From the NCBI RefSeq assembly GCF_016907895.1, contig NZ_JAFBCV010000007.1:153661-217660 (forward strand): a DNA stretch of 64,000 bases, given 5' to 3'. Source of the stretch: Shouchella xiaoxiensis (GTDB lineage Bacteria; Bacillota; Bacilli; Bacillales; Bacillaceae_D). Position 1 is the stretch's first letter. The number at the start of each line of letters is the position of its first letter. Both the position numbers and the translations under genes were made by a program. The notes below the pieces were generated by a model that saw nothing but the letters and a program-made list of their open reading frames with translations, was not told the DNA's origin and did no database searches. Of the stretch, positions 6,453 to 15,605 are shown one piece after another.

Positions 6453-8547
6453 GCTCATTCATAAAAAGCTCTGGTTCTTCCAGTTTTAATAACTCCACCT
6501 CAAGTCGCTTGCGAAACAGCAGCTTATTCCACCCGAAGTAAATCGGCAGAAAACTCGATTCCTCACTCCAGCAAGCATCAATATAGGCTTTTTTTGCTTG
6601 TCCAACTAACTTTTCTTCGTGTATTTTTTGCGCAATGACAGCCAAATCTACTTTATGACGATCTTTAAAATAGCGAAAAATTGGTTTTTGCTTCGTTTCG
6701 TTATAAAAGAGTATGATCGTTTCAACATCTTCTCTTCGATATCCAAATTGATTTGTTAGTCCTGGAAAATAATCTTTTTCAACCTCCCATATGTTTTGGC
6801 TGGGCTTTAATTTCGGCAAAGCTTCCACAAACAATTGATACTCCTTTTCAAGAACTTCGTAAACAAGGATATCGATCGTTTCCCCATCCGGATTCTTCAA
6901 TTTGGTAAAAGAATAGACGCCGACGGGAATTGTTTTATTATATGGAAGGTGATCAATCTGCTCACTAGTGGGAATTTGTTTAAACAATTGTTCATAGTGC
7001 TCGAGAGGGATCGTACGACTCTGCACAATCTCTTTCTCTCTTATTCTGCTAGTTGGTTGACTTGCTGATTCATCTACATAAAGCGTTTGCGGTAGAACCC
7101 ATGTAAGCGTGTCATGCCAATTATCTTGAAAATAAACAATAGATGCTTTTTCCGTACCCCCAGCTTCCGTTCCCCGCAGTGCTCGACCAACCATTTGCGT
7201 CATCAATATTCTTGATGTTGTCGGTCTTGTCAGCAATACGGTTTGAACATCGGGTAGATCCGTTCCTTCCGTTAACATGTTCACATTAATGATGACATCA
7301 AGCTTATTTGTCTTAAATTGGTGGAGCGTAGCATCTCTATGTTGATTGGATTCTTTTTCTTGCGAAATAACATAGGCGGCTCGCACTCCTTTTGCCCGAA
7401 ACAGCACAGTCAGAAGAACCGCATGTTTTCGGTTAATGGCAAACACAATTGTTTTCCCGTACGCATCCTTGTTTGATACATATTCCTTTACAATGACATC
7501 ATTTCGTTTTTTGTGATCAATTAATTGAGAAGCAATTCGCTCTGGTAGTTGATCAAAATGGTTAATCTGTTCTTTCTCTAAATCTGTTAAATAAATGGGT
7601 TCCCCTGCATTCAGTTTTACTTCTTTAAAATATGGATCAGCTAAAATTCCTCGTGCGATTAAAGTTCTTAAATCGATCTTATAAATGAGATCGTCGCGAA
7701 AGCTTTTCTTTAAAAGACCTTTCTCTTCTTCGATTGTCCGAAAGGGCGTGGCCGTAAGTCCAAGGATTTTCGGATTCGCATAACGCTTTAATTCATTTAA
7801 AACGACTTGATACGTGTTCGCTGTTGCATGATGTGCCTCATCTACAATAACAAGCAGTTCCTCATCTTCTCTCAACCATCGCTCCGTAAAAAGCTGGATG
7901 GCATTGGCGAGACTCATACATGTCGCAATAACGACGTCATCCATCGCCGTTACCTCTGTAATCGAATCGTGTTCGCTATGACCTGAAATTAAACGACAAG
8001 TAAACGATTTTCGCTTAGAAAGCAAACTCTTTACAGCGAGCGTTTCAATTGAATGATATGCCTGTTCCAACAAGTCATGGCGATGAGCAAGCCACAACAC
8101 TTTTCTCTTATTTCGAATCCCATGCGAAAGCAACCACTGCACAGCCACAATCGTTTTTCCCCCACCTGTAGGAATAGATAGAATGCCAGAAAATCGCTCA
8201 TGCATTTGTTTATTTATCGCCCTGAGCGCTTGTTCCTGATGAACATACAGTCTGAGTGGTTCAGCCTGATCTTTTACTAGAACTTGACGTGCAAATTGGT
8301 TTACTCTCTTCTCCGAAAAGGTCAGCCACTGCTCCATTTTCACTTGATGCCAAGGTACTTTCTTTGACGTGTAAGCTTCTAACTCATACTTATCGAGCCA
8401 ATAGGTTATTTCTTTTATGAGTGCTTTGCTTCTGCGCTTCTGCCCGAGCCGAGTTAAAAAAGACCGCATCTTAATGGTCATCCGCTTCTGTTTTCGCGCC
8501 AGCACTTCTTGCTTTAATTGTTTTAATTCACTACTTATCTGTTTCAT
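6439..8547 (-). CDS. DEAH-box superfamily 2 helicase
   Basis: 702 aa. Walker A at about residues 125-132 (SIPTGGGKT), Walker B DEAH at about 236 (IVDEAHHA), motif III-like GLTATPFR, and motif VI QMVGRALRG. The layout is that of the ResIII/SSL2-type helicases of bacilli. The basic N-terminus (about 90 aa) and C-terminal third (about 520-702) carry no domain I recognise, and no nuclease motif is evident. No restriction or defence partner is adjacent, so it looks like a stand-alone nucleic-acid translocase. Ordinary ATG start. Confidence 0.82.
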   Translation of the reverse strand: MKQISSELKQLKQEVLARKQKRMTIKMRSFLTRLGQKRRSKALIKEITYWLDKYELEAYTSKKVPWHQVKMEQWLTFSEKRVNQFARQVLVKDQAEPLRLYVHQEQALRAINKQMHERFSGILSIPTGGGKTIVAVQWLLSHGIRNKRKVLWLAHRHDLLEQAYHSIETLAVKSLLSKRKSFTCRLISGHSEHDSITEVTAMDDVVIATCMSLANAIQLFTERWLREDEELLVIVDEAHHATANTYQVVLNELKRYANPKILGLTATPFRTIEEEKGLLKKSFRDDLIYKIDLRTLIARGILADPYFKEVKLNAGEPIYLTDLEKEQINHFDQLPERIASQLIDHKKRNDVIVKEYVSNKDAYGKTIVFAINRKHAVLLTVLFRAKGVRAAYVISQEKESNQHRDATLHQFKTNKLDVIINVNMLTEGTDLPDVQTVLLTRPTTSRILMTQMVGRALRGTEAGGTEKASIVYFQDNWHDTLTWVLPQTLYVDESASQPTSRIREKEIVQSRTIPLEHYEQLFKQIPTSEQIDHLPYNKTIPVGVYSFTKLKNPDGETIDILVYEVLEKEYQLFVEALPKLKPSQNIWEVEKDYFPGLTNQFGYRREDVETIILFYNETKQKPIFRYFKDRHKVDLAVIAQKIHEEKLVGQAKKAYIDACWSEESSFLPIYFGWNKLLFRKRLEVELLKLEEPELFMNEQTPS

Positions 8548-8612
8548 TCCATTACGTCTCCCTACTTTTCCGCCATCCGATTATACGCGATAACAGCTTT
8601 AGAGGAAATACA

Positions 8613-8643
8613 AAAAAGCAAGCCACTTTTTGTGACCTGCTTA
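8613..8643 (-). terminator. Terminator after glsA
   Basis: On the minus strand an imperfect stem (AGCAGGTCAC with GTGGCTTGCT) is followed by TTTTTT. It overlaps the glsA stop codon. Confidence 0.75.
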
Positions 8644-9567
8644 GAACATGCTAAAAGAATATTGTTTTGACATCATCTCCAGCAGCTTCATCCCAGCGAT
8701 TGAATTTCCTCGCTCATCAAGTGAGGGACCACATATTCCAATTCCACATTTCTTCGGTATTGCCCCCATGATGCCCCCAGACACACCACTTTTAGCGGGT
8801 ATTCCTACATTAATAGCGAATTCACCTGAGGCATTATACATGCCGCACGTTACCATAAATGTTTTACAAATCCGAGCTACATCAAGCGGAACGAGTTGCT
8901 CATCCGTCTCTGGATCTCGACCATCCATTGCAAACACACAGCCTATTCTCGCTAAATCCATGCAATTCATCTCAATTGCGCACTGCTTCGTATACAAGTC
9001 AATTAGTCCTTCAATTTTTTCATCAATCGCACCATGCTGTTTCATAAAAAAAGCCAGTGCTCGGTTTAAGTGCGCTGTCTCGTACTCCGATTTTGCAATT
9101 TCTTCATTATAATCAATGTCTTTATTGCTAGAAAGGCAGCGAACAAACTCGAGTAGACGTTCAAACCGATGGGACACCGAAGACCCTTTTATCATATGAG
9201 TTACCGCAAGCGCTCCTGCATTAATCATCGGATTAAGCGGCTTTGAAGTAGTTGTTTCCAATTTAGCAATGGAATTAAACGGGTCTCCCGTTGGCTCTTT
9301 GCCCACCCACTGAAAAACATGTTCCTCTCCATGATCAATTAATGCGAGCGCAAGCGCGAGCACTTTGGATATACTTTGCAATGTAAAATTTTCTTTTGTA
9401 TCTCCAGCTGAATAAAGACGCCCATCTGGATAAAATAAAGCGACAGAAAGTTTAGCCTGATCTGCTTCAGCAAGAGCAGGTATGTAATCAGCAACCTTCC
9501 CATCAGGACAGAGATCTTTTGCCTGATTAACGAGGAGCTGTAACTCATCATTCGAACGGCATAACAT
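8641..9567 (-). CDS. glsA: Glutaminase
   Basis: 308 aa serine-dependent glutaminase, hydrolysing L-glutamine to glutamate and ammonia. Family landmarks: the S-x-x-K catalytic pair at residues 65-68 (QSISKV), KPLNPMINAGAL, NRALAFFMK, TCGMYNASGEFA and the C-terminal GIPAKSGVSGGIMG. The length is standard. Good AAGGAG site and ATG start. Single gene with its own terminator; a role in nitrogen or acid/alkali homeostasis is inference. Confidence 0.93.
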   Translation of the reverse strand: MLCRSNDELQLLVNQAKDLCPDGKVADYIPALAEADQAKLSVALFYPDGRLYSAGDTKENFTLQSISKVLALALALIDHGEEHVFQWVGKEPTGDPFNSIAKLETTTSKPLNPMINAGALAVTHMIKGSSVSHRFERLLEFVRCLSSNKDIDYNEEIAKSEYETAHLNRALAFFMKQHGAIDEKIEGLIDLYTKQCAIEMNCMDLARIGCVFAMDGRDPETDEQLVPLDVARICKTFMVTCGMYNASGEFAINVGIPAKSGVSGGIMGAIPKKCGIGICGPSLDERGNSIAGMKLLEMMSKQYSFSMF

Positions 9568-9796
9568 CTAACACCACTCCTTTTTCTTTTCTCTACTAAG
9601 ATTGACTAATTTACTTCACTCATACATAGACCCATTCCCTTGTCTTATCAAAACAAATCATTCAGAGACTTTATCCGCTTTCTTTACAACTTGTTTAGAC
9701 ACTTTCACGTATTGTTTAGCAGCTGTTTAATAGTTATGGGAGGACATCCAGGGTACACTAAACGGTATAAAGGAAATGTTCATAGGAGTGAACGCG

Positions 9797-9985
9797 ATGT
9801 ATACATCTGAAGATCTACAAGCAATTGAAAATCATGCAAGTAAACTAATCCCAACGGCAACGAGTGAGCTGTCTGCTTACTTACGCGCAATTGAAGAATA
9901 TGTTCGGAAGAAACGTAAAAGCTTGAGCTTCGAACAAGCAGAGCATTTAGAAACTCAGTTACTCGTTCATTACGGCTTAGAATAA
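9797..9985 (+). CDS. Small hypothetical protein (62 aa)
   Basis: Starts MYTSEDLQAIENHASK. ATG 9797 is preferred because AGGAGTG lies 6 nt upstream. Acidic, all-helical and soluble, ending QAEHLETQLLVHYGLE. No known motif. Single gene, probably cytoplasmic; family not recognised. Confidence 0.6.
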   Translation: MYTSEDLQAIENHASKLIPTATSELSAYLRAIEEYVRKKRKSLSFEQAEHLETQLLVHYGLE

Positions 9986-10136
9986 CACAACTTATCGCCA
10001 CATATAATTGCCCTTTTTTCATTAGATCGTTTATCCTTTCTCATGAGTTTCATGAAAGTCATTCATGCTCTGAGTGTTTCATGCTAAACTTAATGAAAGA
10101 GAGAAAAAAAGCATCTATAAAGGGGTTATAACGCTC

Positions 10137-10460
10137 ATGCCAATTATTCACGTTGAAGGGTACCACTCATTTAAAGCAGAACAAGGAAAGAAGCTCGTTT
10201 TAGCACTGGAAGACAACGGTGTTGATATTCTTCACCGCTGTGGCGGCAATGCCCGTTGCACAACTTGTATTTGTGAGATTGTTGAAGGAGAAGTTGAGCC
10301 GATCGGCGAGGCGGAAGCAGGGATTCGCGAAAAGAAAGGCATCACTGCACCAAACTTACGCCTATCCTGTCAAATTAGAATCGAAAAAGACATGAAAGTA
10401 AAACCGTTGCGTACAGCAACGAGTGAACAGATGGATCCAGGGAAGCGCCCTGAAGAATGA
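10137..10460 (+). CDS. [2Fe-2S] ferredoxin-like protein
   Basis: 107 aa starting MPIIHVEGYHSF, 12 nt after AAGGGG. Plant/adrenodoxin-type fold with the cluster loop CGGNARCTTCICE and a fourth cysteine in LRLSCQIRI, so all ligands are present. The frame is open upstream, but the extension lacks ferredoxin similarity. It probably donates electrons to a redox enzyme; no partner is adjacent. Followed by a strong terminator. Confidence 0.85.
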   Translation: MPIIHVEGYHSFKAEQGKKLVLALEDNGVDILHRCGGNARCTTCICEIVEGEVEPIGEAEAGIREKKGITAPNLRLSCQIRIEKDMKVKPLRTATSEQMDPGKRPEE

Positions 10461-10472
10461 AGAAGGTATACG

Positions 10473-10507
10473 AAAAGCCGAGACTTTAGACAAAGTCTCG
10501 GCTTTTT
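10473..10507. terminator. Bidirectional terminator
   Basis: Long perfect stem AAAAGCCGAGACTTT / AAAGTCTCGGCTTTT between the convergent ferredoxin and nucleotidase genes. Confidence 0.9.
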
Positions 10508-10510
10508 ACG

Positions 10511-11035
10511 TTAATCTAAAAAATACGACCGCACTTCCTGCCAATTATTTACGCGCGTATACTCTGTCGTATGTACATTATGAGGAGCAGTGTATAAGAT
10601 TCCTTCGCCAGTAAAACGTTCTAGCTGATAGACATTGTCATCAATTAAATAATCGGCTTTAATCACGCTTTTATCTCCACAAAAAACAAAATGCTGGTCA
10701 TCTAAAAAAGGGAAATGTTCCTGAAGCCACTCATATTTTGCAGTGAAGGAAGAGGGGAAATGCATAGCAGCAGTCGCAATATACACTTCATATTTGCCCG
10801 ACAACTCTTTAATGACCGCTTGGGCGTCCGGCATGACCTCAAGGTCTCTAAAATAACCAGGATCAACTAGATAATTGCGTAACGCTTCGGCCCGCTCTGG
10901 CCGAAGTTCGCGCAGCTTCTTCCCATGCAAGTCTTCTAAGGTAATCGCTTCTTGATAATCCGTATTATATAATGAGATGAATTTTTTCGTGAAGTCCGCC
11001 ATAACCTCATCCATATCAATTGCAATTCGTTTCAT
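10511..11035 (-). CDS. 5'(3')-deoxyribonucleotidase-like HAD phosphatase
   Basis: 174 aa starting MKRIAIDMDEVMADF: the HAD nucleophile motif DxDEV of the NT5C family. Further HAD motifs are VYIATAAM (motif II) and the C-terminal ADYLIDDN (motif IV). It likely dephosphorylates nucleoside monophosphates and acts in nucleotide-pool control. The start is set at 11035 by AGGAGTGG about 8 nt upstream; the frame is open further upstream without similarity. Confidence 0.82.
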   Translation of the reverse strand: MKRIAIDMDEVMADFTKKFISLYNTDYQEAITLEDLHGKKLRELRPERAEALRNYLVDPGYFRDLEVMPDAQAVIKELSGKYEVYIATAAMHFPSSFTAKYEWLQEHFPFLDDQHFVFCGDKSVIKADYLIDDNVYQLERFTGEGILYTAPHNVHTTEYTRVNNWQEVRSYFLD

Positions 11036-11120
11036 CTGATTCTCCACTCCTTTAGCATCTGTATGTCTATAGCATACCACGAGCGCAGCTCTGAACAAAC
11101 CTTGCTTCGCTGAATAAAAG

Positions 11121-11147
11121 TGAAACCATTTATGCATTCATAACGTA
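11121..11147 (+). promoter_or_regulatory. Sigma-W type promoter of pspA
   Basis: TGAAAC (11121-11126), 17-bp spacer, CGTA (11144-11147): a perfect match to the sigma-W consensus as I know it, about 70 bp before the pspA start. pspA (ydjF) of Bacillus subtilis is a known sigma-W target, and sigW is in this window. Confidence 0.8.
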
Positions 11148-11216
11148 GAAATATCCATTACCGAACGAGTTATGGTATCGTAAGAATGTATAGATCAATT
11201 AAAGGGGGAAGGACCA

Positions 11217-11897
11217 ATGTTTCGTTTTTTTAACCGTGTTCGCACAATTGTATCTTCCGAATTAAATTCTTTGCTTAACAAAGCTGAAGATCCAGGCAAA
11301 ATGCTGGACCAATATTTACTTGATATGGAGAAAGACATTTCTGATGTTGAAGCAGCCGTTGCCAAACAAATAGCAAACGAGAAGCTTCTTAAGAAACAAT
11401 ATGACGAAGTCGCTGAGATTGTCGCGAAGCGCGAAGATCAAGCTATGCGAGCATTAGAATCTGGTGACGAAGGCTTAGCTCGTCGTGTTTTAGAAGATAA
11501 AAACAAACAACAAACGCAACGTGATTCACTAAAAGAATCTCATGAAGAGTCCGCAAAGTTATCAGAAGAACTGAAAGAAAAGTTACGCGAAATGAAAGAT
11601 GAGTACCGTGACATGAATATGAAAAAAGATTCGTTAAAGGCCCGCTCAGAAAGTGCGAAAGCGCGTTCTAAGGTTAATGAATCCCTATCATCGATTGGTT
11701 CAAGTGGAGCTCGTGGCGGCTTTAACCGCATGGAAGAAAAAGTAATGCGCCAAGAAGCCGAAGCTGATGCATCAGGAGAGCTACGGAGCGACAATAAATC
11801 ACTCGATGATGAGCTTGCCGCACTCGATAAGAACAGCGGAGTGGACAGCGAACTGGAAGCGTTAAAAGCAAAATTGAACAAGAAAAATGAAGCCTAA
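11217..11897 (+). CDS. pspA: PspA/IM30-family phage-shock protein
   Basis: 226 aa, almost entirely coiled coil, with the family N-terminus (MFRFFNRVRTIVSSELNSLLNKAEDPGKML) containing the amphipathic membrane-binding helix. PspA/LiaH oligomers coat damaged membrane and limit proton leak. Strong AAAGGGGGAAGG site. Preceded by a sigma-W promoter and followed by a terminator, so it is monocistronic. The C-terminal about 35 residues are an acidic, flexible tail. Confidence 0.92.
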   Translation: MFRFFNRVRTIVSSELNSLLNKAEDPGKMLDQYLLDMEKDISDVEAAVAKQIANEKLLKKQYDEVAEIVAKREDQAMRALESGDEGLARRVLEDKNKQQTQRDSLKESHEESAKLSEELKEKLREMKDEYRDMNMKKDSLKARSESAKARSKVNESLSSIGSSGARGGFNRMEEKVMRQEAEADASGELRSDNKSLDDELAALDKNSGVDSELEALKAKLNKKNEA

Positions 11898-11904
11898 CCC
11901 GTTT

Positions 11905-11936
11905 AAGCCTATCACGCTCTGCGGATAGGCTTTTTT
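11905..11936 (+). terminator. Terminator after pspA
   Basis: Stem AAGCCTATC / GATAGGCTT with a 10-nt loop, followed by TTTTTT. Confidence 0.85.
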
Positions 11937-11940
11937 CTTA

Positions 11941-12141
11941 TTAGAAGATAATTAACGGAGACGGCTTTACTACTGCAAACCACCTTAGCACACGATTATA
12001 ATGGGTCATTATTTCGCTTACCGTCAAGTCCTGTGAATCCCAAGTACTATGGGCAATCAGAAGCTAAAATGGCTTGATAACCTAAACTTCATAAAACATT
12101 GCTTGCTGCAAATCAATTAAGACTAGCGCCTTTCGTTCCAT
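11941..12141 (-). pseudogene. Remnant of an isochorismatase-family hydrolase
   Basis: AAAGGAGG and ATG 12141 open an ORF MERKALVLIDLQQAMFYEV that ends at TAG. After another in-frame TAG, the same frame continues as LLIAHSTWDSQDLTVSEIM and then HYNRVLRWFAVVKPS. The first part is a typical isochorismatase-hydrolase N-terminus with its catalytic Asp. The second is the typical C-terminal HSTWDS...HxNxxL segment. About 100 residues between them, including the catalytic Cys region, are missing. This is a gene decayed by internal deletion with its ribosome site still present. Confidence 0.7.
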
Positions 12142-12158
12142 CCATACCTCCTTTATAA

Positions 12159-12187
12159 AAAAGGATGCCCTTAACCAGAGCATCCTT
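12159..12187 (-). terminator. Terminator after the TPM/coiled-coil gene
   Basis: Stem AAAGGATGC / GCATCCTTT with TTTTTT on the minus strand, 10 bp after the gene. Confidence 0.85.
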
Positions 12188-12196
12188 TGTCCACTA

Positions 12197-14605
12197 TTAA
12201 AACTTTCTTCCGCCGCCTTTGCTCCGAAAACTGCCGCCACCGCCACGTGATGAGCCGCCGAAACTGCCTCCGCCGCCGCGCGAGGAACCGCCGCCAAAAC
12301 CACCGCCGCCTCCACGGGAGGAGCCACCACGCGAACCGCCAGATCCCCAGCTTCCACCGCTAGAATTTCGGCTTGAATGTCTCATTGTACTAATGGTTGC
12401 CGCCGTTTGAGCGTTCCGAGCAATTCTCCGCTCCTCTTCCCGCATCTCGTCAACGATACGTCTAGCAATGTCTACCTCACTCTTGGCGCTTGCATAGGAA
12501 CCTTGGCTAATCAAGCGGACAATTTGTTGTTGCGCCGTTTCAAACCGTCTTCTAAAGGAGGAACCGCTGAAGCTAAGTGAGAGTTTACGCGAGATACGCT
12601 GATAAGAAGCCGCTACATCCTGCCACTCTCGTTCAACTTGCCTCTTTTCCTCCTCCATCCTTGTCGCCTCATCTCTCATAAGGCTAAGCTGATGCGATGC
12701 TTCTGCTAGGTCCTGCTCAGAACTGCTTAGATTCAATGGCTTTTCCTTCAATCCTTGCTCAAGCAGCCTAATCGACCGCTCGGATTGATCAAGTAGCCCA
12801 TTTGAAAGAGGTAGCACCAGCTGTTTGACTCTTGTTTCAGTTGCAGACCATTCCTGCTGCAACGATTGCGCCTTTTCTTCTAGTTGGTTTTTTTGTGCCT
12901 CTAACTGATCAAATGTATGGAAGCAATCGTTATACAATGATCTTGCAGATCCAAGCATCGTTTGGGCCTCAGTCAATTCTTGGTTCGCCTGTTTATAGTG
13001 TTGCGTCTGGTCATCATTCAGTGAAGCAATGACCGGCATTTTTGTTTTTAGTTCAGAAAGCTGTTTGATTAATTGCTGAAACGACTGCTCGATATGGGTC
13101 CAATGACTGGAATGATACGTTTCGCGCAATTTTTCTACTTCTACCGCAAACATTTCGTCAAGGCTCTGGAACCTACGAAGCTCCTTTTCCACTTCAAGGT
13201 AACTCTTTTTCGTTGCATCTCTTAATTGCACAAGGTATTCTACTTTTGTTTTAGCTTCAGCAATACTTTTTTGCATCGTTTCGTACTGCTGGTTCGCTTT
13301 TGCTGCATCGCCGTATTCTAGAGACTTCTTAAATGTCGAATAGTTGTCTCTCACTCCTTGCAAAAGAGCATATGGATCTTCGTCCACTAATAGGAGGTTT
13401 TCCCGTTTCACTATAATCTTAATATCCTCTTCCTGCTGCGCTACTTGATCGAGAACTTCATCCTGTTTTTCCAACAGTGCAGAAATAAGCTCGATATGCG
13501 CTTCAGCGGTCTCTATTAAGCTCTCTCCTTGGGTATAAAGATTAGCAGCTGTAATAAAGTCAAATGCCTCATCTGCCGCAACAATCTCCTCAAATTTCTT
13601 TTCTGCTTCCGCTATCTCATCCATAGCCTTTGTTAATTCATACGACGAGATTTGTTTTGCCTGCTTCGCTTTTTGCTGAATTTGATCCATTTGTCCACGC
13701 ATTGATTTTATCTGAGACGAAATTTCCATCTCTTGATCAATCATCGTTTTCAAACGTGTTCTTTTTTCTTCAAGTTCAGTCTCCTGAGCTTCTGTTACCT
13801 GCATCAATCCTTTAATGGCAGCCGTAAATGCAGTCTTTTTTTGCTTTTGATTCTCTCCTATCCATTTGTTAAGCGCTTGCTCGTGATCTTTTGCTTCTGT
13901 TAAGAATTGAAACAACTCTTGGTGTAGCTCTTTAAATAACTCCTGCGTCTTTCCACGACTCAGCTCACTACGCTCATTCGCTTGATGATACGGCTCAAGC
14001 GTATCGGCAAGCACACGCTTTTGTCGATCAACAAGGGTATTAATCGAAGCTTGTCGCTCTTTTTTCTCATTTCTTTTCTTGATGAAAAACCCGACTACAA
14101 TAAAACCGGCAAAACCGATCATCACAATGCTTATGATCATGCCATAAAATGATTCACTCGTGCGCTCCGTCTCAAACCATTCAATTAGCGCGGTAATTCC
14201 CTCTCCATCAGGTGAGTTCATAAAGGTCTGGTCAATAACCGATTCAATACTTGTTCCACCCAACACATCATCTACTTCAGAACCTGGTCGAATATTTACA
14301 AAGATCTCGCTTACATCCTCTACGATTAAGACCGACACATCAAAACCTTGCTGACCAACCTCATTCAATAACTCATCAGCTGCCTCAGCAATGTTCTGTT
14401 CGCCAACAGTCGGAACGGTTTGTATGTAATAATCAAAGTATGTATCATCCGCTTCTGCTTCAATTTGTTCCGCTTCCGTGCTCGAAAAAAACGATACATT
14501 GTCCTCTACAACTGCTTCTGCGTTGGCTTTGCTAGGAAACCAAAGCGTCATTATGACAAAAAGTGCTGTCCATGTAATTAAGCTCATTTTTGAGTTACTC
14601 ATCAT
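12197..14605 (-). CDS. TPM-domain-like membrane protein with long coiled coil and Gly/Ser-rich tail
   Basis: 802 aa. Signal peptide (about 1-29, ending SKANAEA), an extracytoplasmic segment of about 125 aa resembling a diverged TPM_phosphatase domain, one membrane helix (about 155-175), about 550 aa of coiled coil, and a low-complexity tail of GGGSSRGG-type units ending SKGGGRKF. Gly-rich tails of this kind occur in YgcG/TPM proteins such as the one near pspA in Bacillus subtilis (ydjH). The very long cytoplasmic coiled coil is unlike the usual short TPM proteins. Convergent with pspA. Probably envelope-associated; the activity is unknown. Confidence 0.65.
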   Translation of the reverse strand: MMSNSKMSLITWTALFVIMTLWFPSKANAEAVVEDNVSFFSSTEAEQIEAEADDTYFDYYIQTVPTVGEQNIAEAADELLNEVGQQGFDVSVLIVEDVSEIFVNIRPGSEVDDVLGGTSIESVIDQTFMNSPDGEGITALIEWFETERTSESFYGMIISIVMIGFAGFIVVGFFIKKRNEKKERQASINTLVDRQKRVLADTLEPYHQANERSELSRGKTQELFKELHQELFQFLTEAKDHEQALNKWIGENQKQKKTAFTAAIKGLMQVTEAQETELEEKRTRLKTMIDQEMEISSQIKSMRGQMDQIQQKAKQAKQISSYELTKAMDEIAEAEKKFEEIVAADEAFDFITAANLYTQGESLIETAEAHIELISALLEKQDEVLDQVAQQEEDIKIIVKRENLLLVDEDPYALLQGVRDNYSTFKKSLEYGDAAKANQQYETMQKSIAEAKTKVEYLVQLRDATKKSYLEVEKELRRFQSLDEMFAVEVEKLRETYHSSHWTHIEQSFQQLIKQLSELKTKMPVIASLNDDQTQHYKQANQELTEAQTMLGSARSLYNDCFHTFDQLEAQKNQLEEKAQSLQQEWSATETRVKQLVLPLSNGLLDQSERSIRLLEQGLKEKPLNLSSSEQDLAEASHQLSLMRDEATRMEEEKRQVEREWQDVAASYQRISRKLSLSFSGSSFRRRFETAQQQIVRLISQGSYASAKSEVDIARRIVDEMREEERRIARNAQTAATISTMRHSSRNSSGGSWGSGGSRGGSSRGGGGGFGGGSSRGGGGSFGGSSRGGGGSFRSKGGGRKF

Positions 14606-14690
14606 TCCGCCCCCTCTTCTCTCATTCTATTATACGTTAGGGAACTTACTTAGGTTGCTACATTTATAACATTCTTGTTTTTCATTTTCA

Positions 14691-14722
14691 AAAAAAGCCA
14701 TCTCCTTAACAGAGAATGGCTT
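14691..14722 (-). terminator. Terminator after the zinc-ribbon membrane gene
   Basis: Stem AAGCCAT(T)CTC / GAGATGGCTT followed by TTTTTT on the minus strand. Confidence 0.7.
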
Positions 14723-14726
14723 CAGC

Positions 14727-15536
14727 TTAAAACATATTCATAGCGCCAAACATCTCAAATAACCCGTTCATAAAGGTATTCAAGCGGCCTTCTACATAAA
14801 AATAGATCACAAGGTAAAGGATGAATTGTGCAATGACAGGTAAGTAAAAGAGATCGACACCCGCTTGCGCTTTCTTACTTGCATAACTATAAATGGCTGT
14901 TATCAAGGCAAGGTTTGATGTAATGCAAATTAAGATGATCGTCCACCAAAATAAAGTTGTTATATTAACGAAACCTATAAAAATCAATAAGAGTGAAAGC
15001 GCCGTTGGGATAATCATTAACCCGCCATAACGCGCTACAACCTCTTTAAACGCGACCTGAACCTTACCTATTTTTAATGAGACAAATATAGAACCGACTA
15101 CAACAGCTTGGGTAATGATGATCATTAGGAAAACCTCTGGAACAATATCTCCAAAGCTAACGCCACCGAATGCCGAGAAAAATGGCATGTTTTGAATAAA
15201 AGCATAGATTGCTAACGGCATGAAAACGGAGAATAGAAGCAGCGCCGCTAAACCGTGTCCAAAACCACTTGCACCTGCTTGACTTATAGATGTTGGATAT
15301 TTTAAAACAGCGAGACATGTTTGTGCAAACCCTTTTCCAAAAGTGGTTGCCTGATTTGAAAAAGTGTCGCCCTGAGAGGCTTGTTGACTTGGTGGCTGCG
15401 CTTGCACATTTGTATGGTCACTGTGGCTCTCGCTACTCGGGTTACCCTCACCAAATTGTGTATGTAATTTCGTACCACATGCTGTACAGAATTTTTCATT
15501 CGGACTTGCTTCCTTGTGACAGTTAGGACAATTCAT
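14727..15536 (-). CDS. Zinc-ribbon multi-pass membrane protein
   Basis: 269 aa. N-terminal zinc ribbon CPNCHKEASPNEKFCTACG (two CxxC knuckles), a Ser/Gln-rich linker to about residue 75, then about five hydrophobic helices in a Yip1-like arrangement. Cytoplasmic zinc ribbons joined to membrane domains are common in Firmicutes envelope-stress and secretion proteins. No enzymatic motif. It lies 69 bp downstream of the TcaA-like gene in the same direction, so the two are probably an operon. Function unknown. Confidence 0.7.
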   Translation of the reverse strand: MNCPNCHKEASPNEKFCTACGTKLHTQFGEGNPSSESHSDHTNVQAQPPSQQASQGDTFSNQATTFGKGFAQTCLAVLKYPTSISQAGASGFGHGLAALLLFSVFMPLAIYAFIQNMPFFSAFGGVSFGDIVPEVFLMIIITQAVVVGSIFVSLKIGKVQVAFKEVVARYGGLMIIPTALSLLLIFIGFVNITTLFWWTIILICITSNLALITAIYSYASKKAQAGVDLFYLPVIAQFILYLVIYFYVEGRLNTFMNGLFEMFGAMNMF

Positions 15537-15605
15537 TTTTTGTACTCCTTTTTACTATTATTTAGTTACCTGATAAAGCTGCTTATTTGACGGTTCATCT
15601 ATGGT

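Noticed and set aside
6439..8547. Helicase as part of a restriction or defence system
   Set aside because: No methyltransferase, nuclease or other defence gene is adjacent; the neighbours are a secreted protein and glutaminase.
12082..12357. A 91-codon minus-strand ORF covering the end of the TPM gene
   Set aside because: Its first two-thirds is an Ala/Val-rich shadow of the Gly/Ser-rich tail in another frame. Only its last 19 codons are meaningful, and these belong to the isochorismatase remnant.
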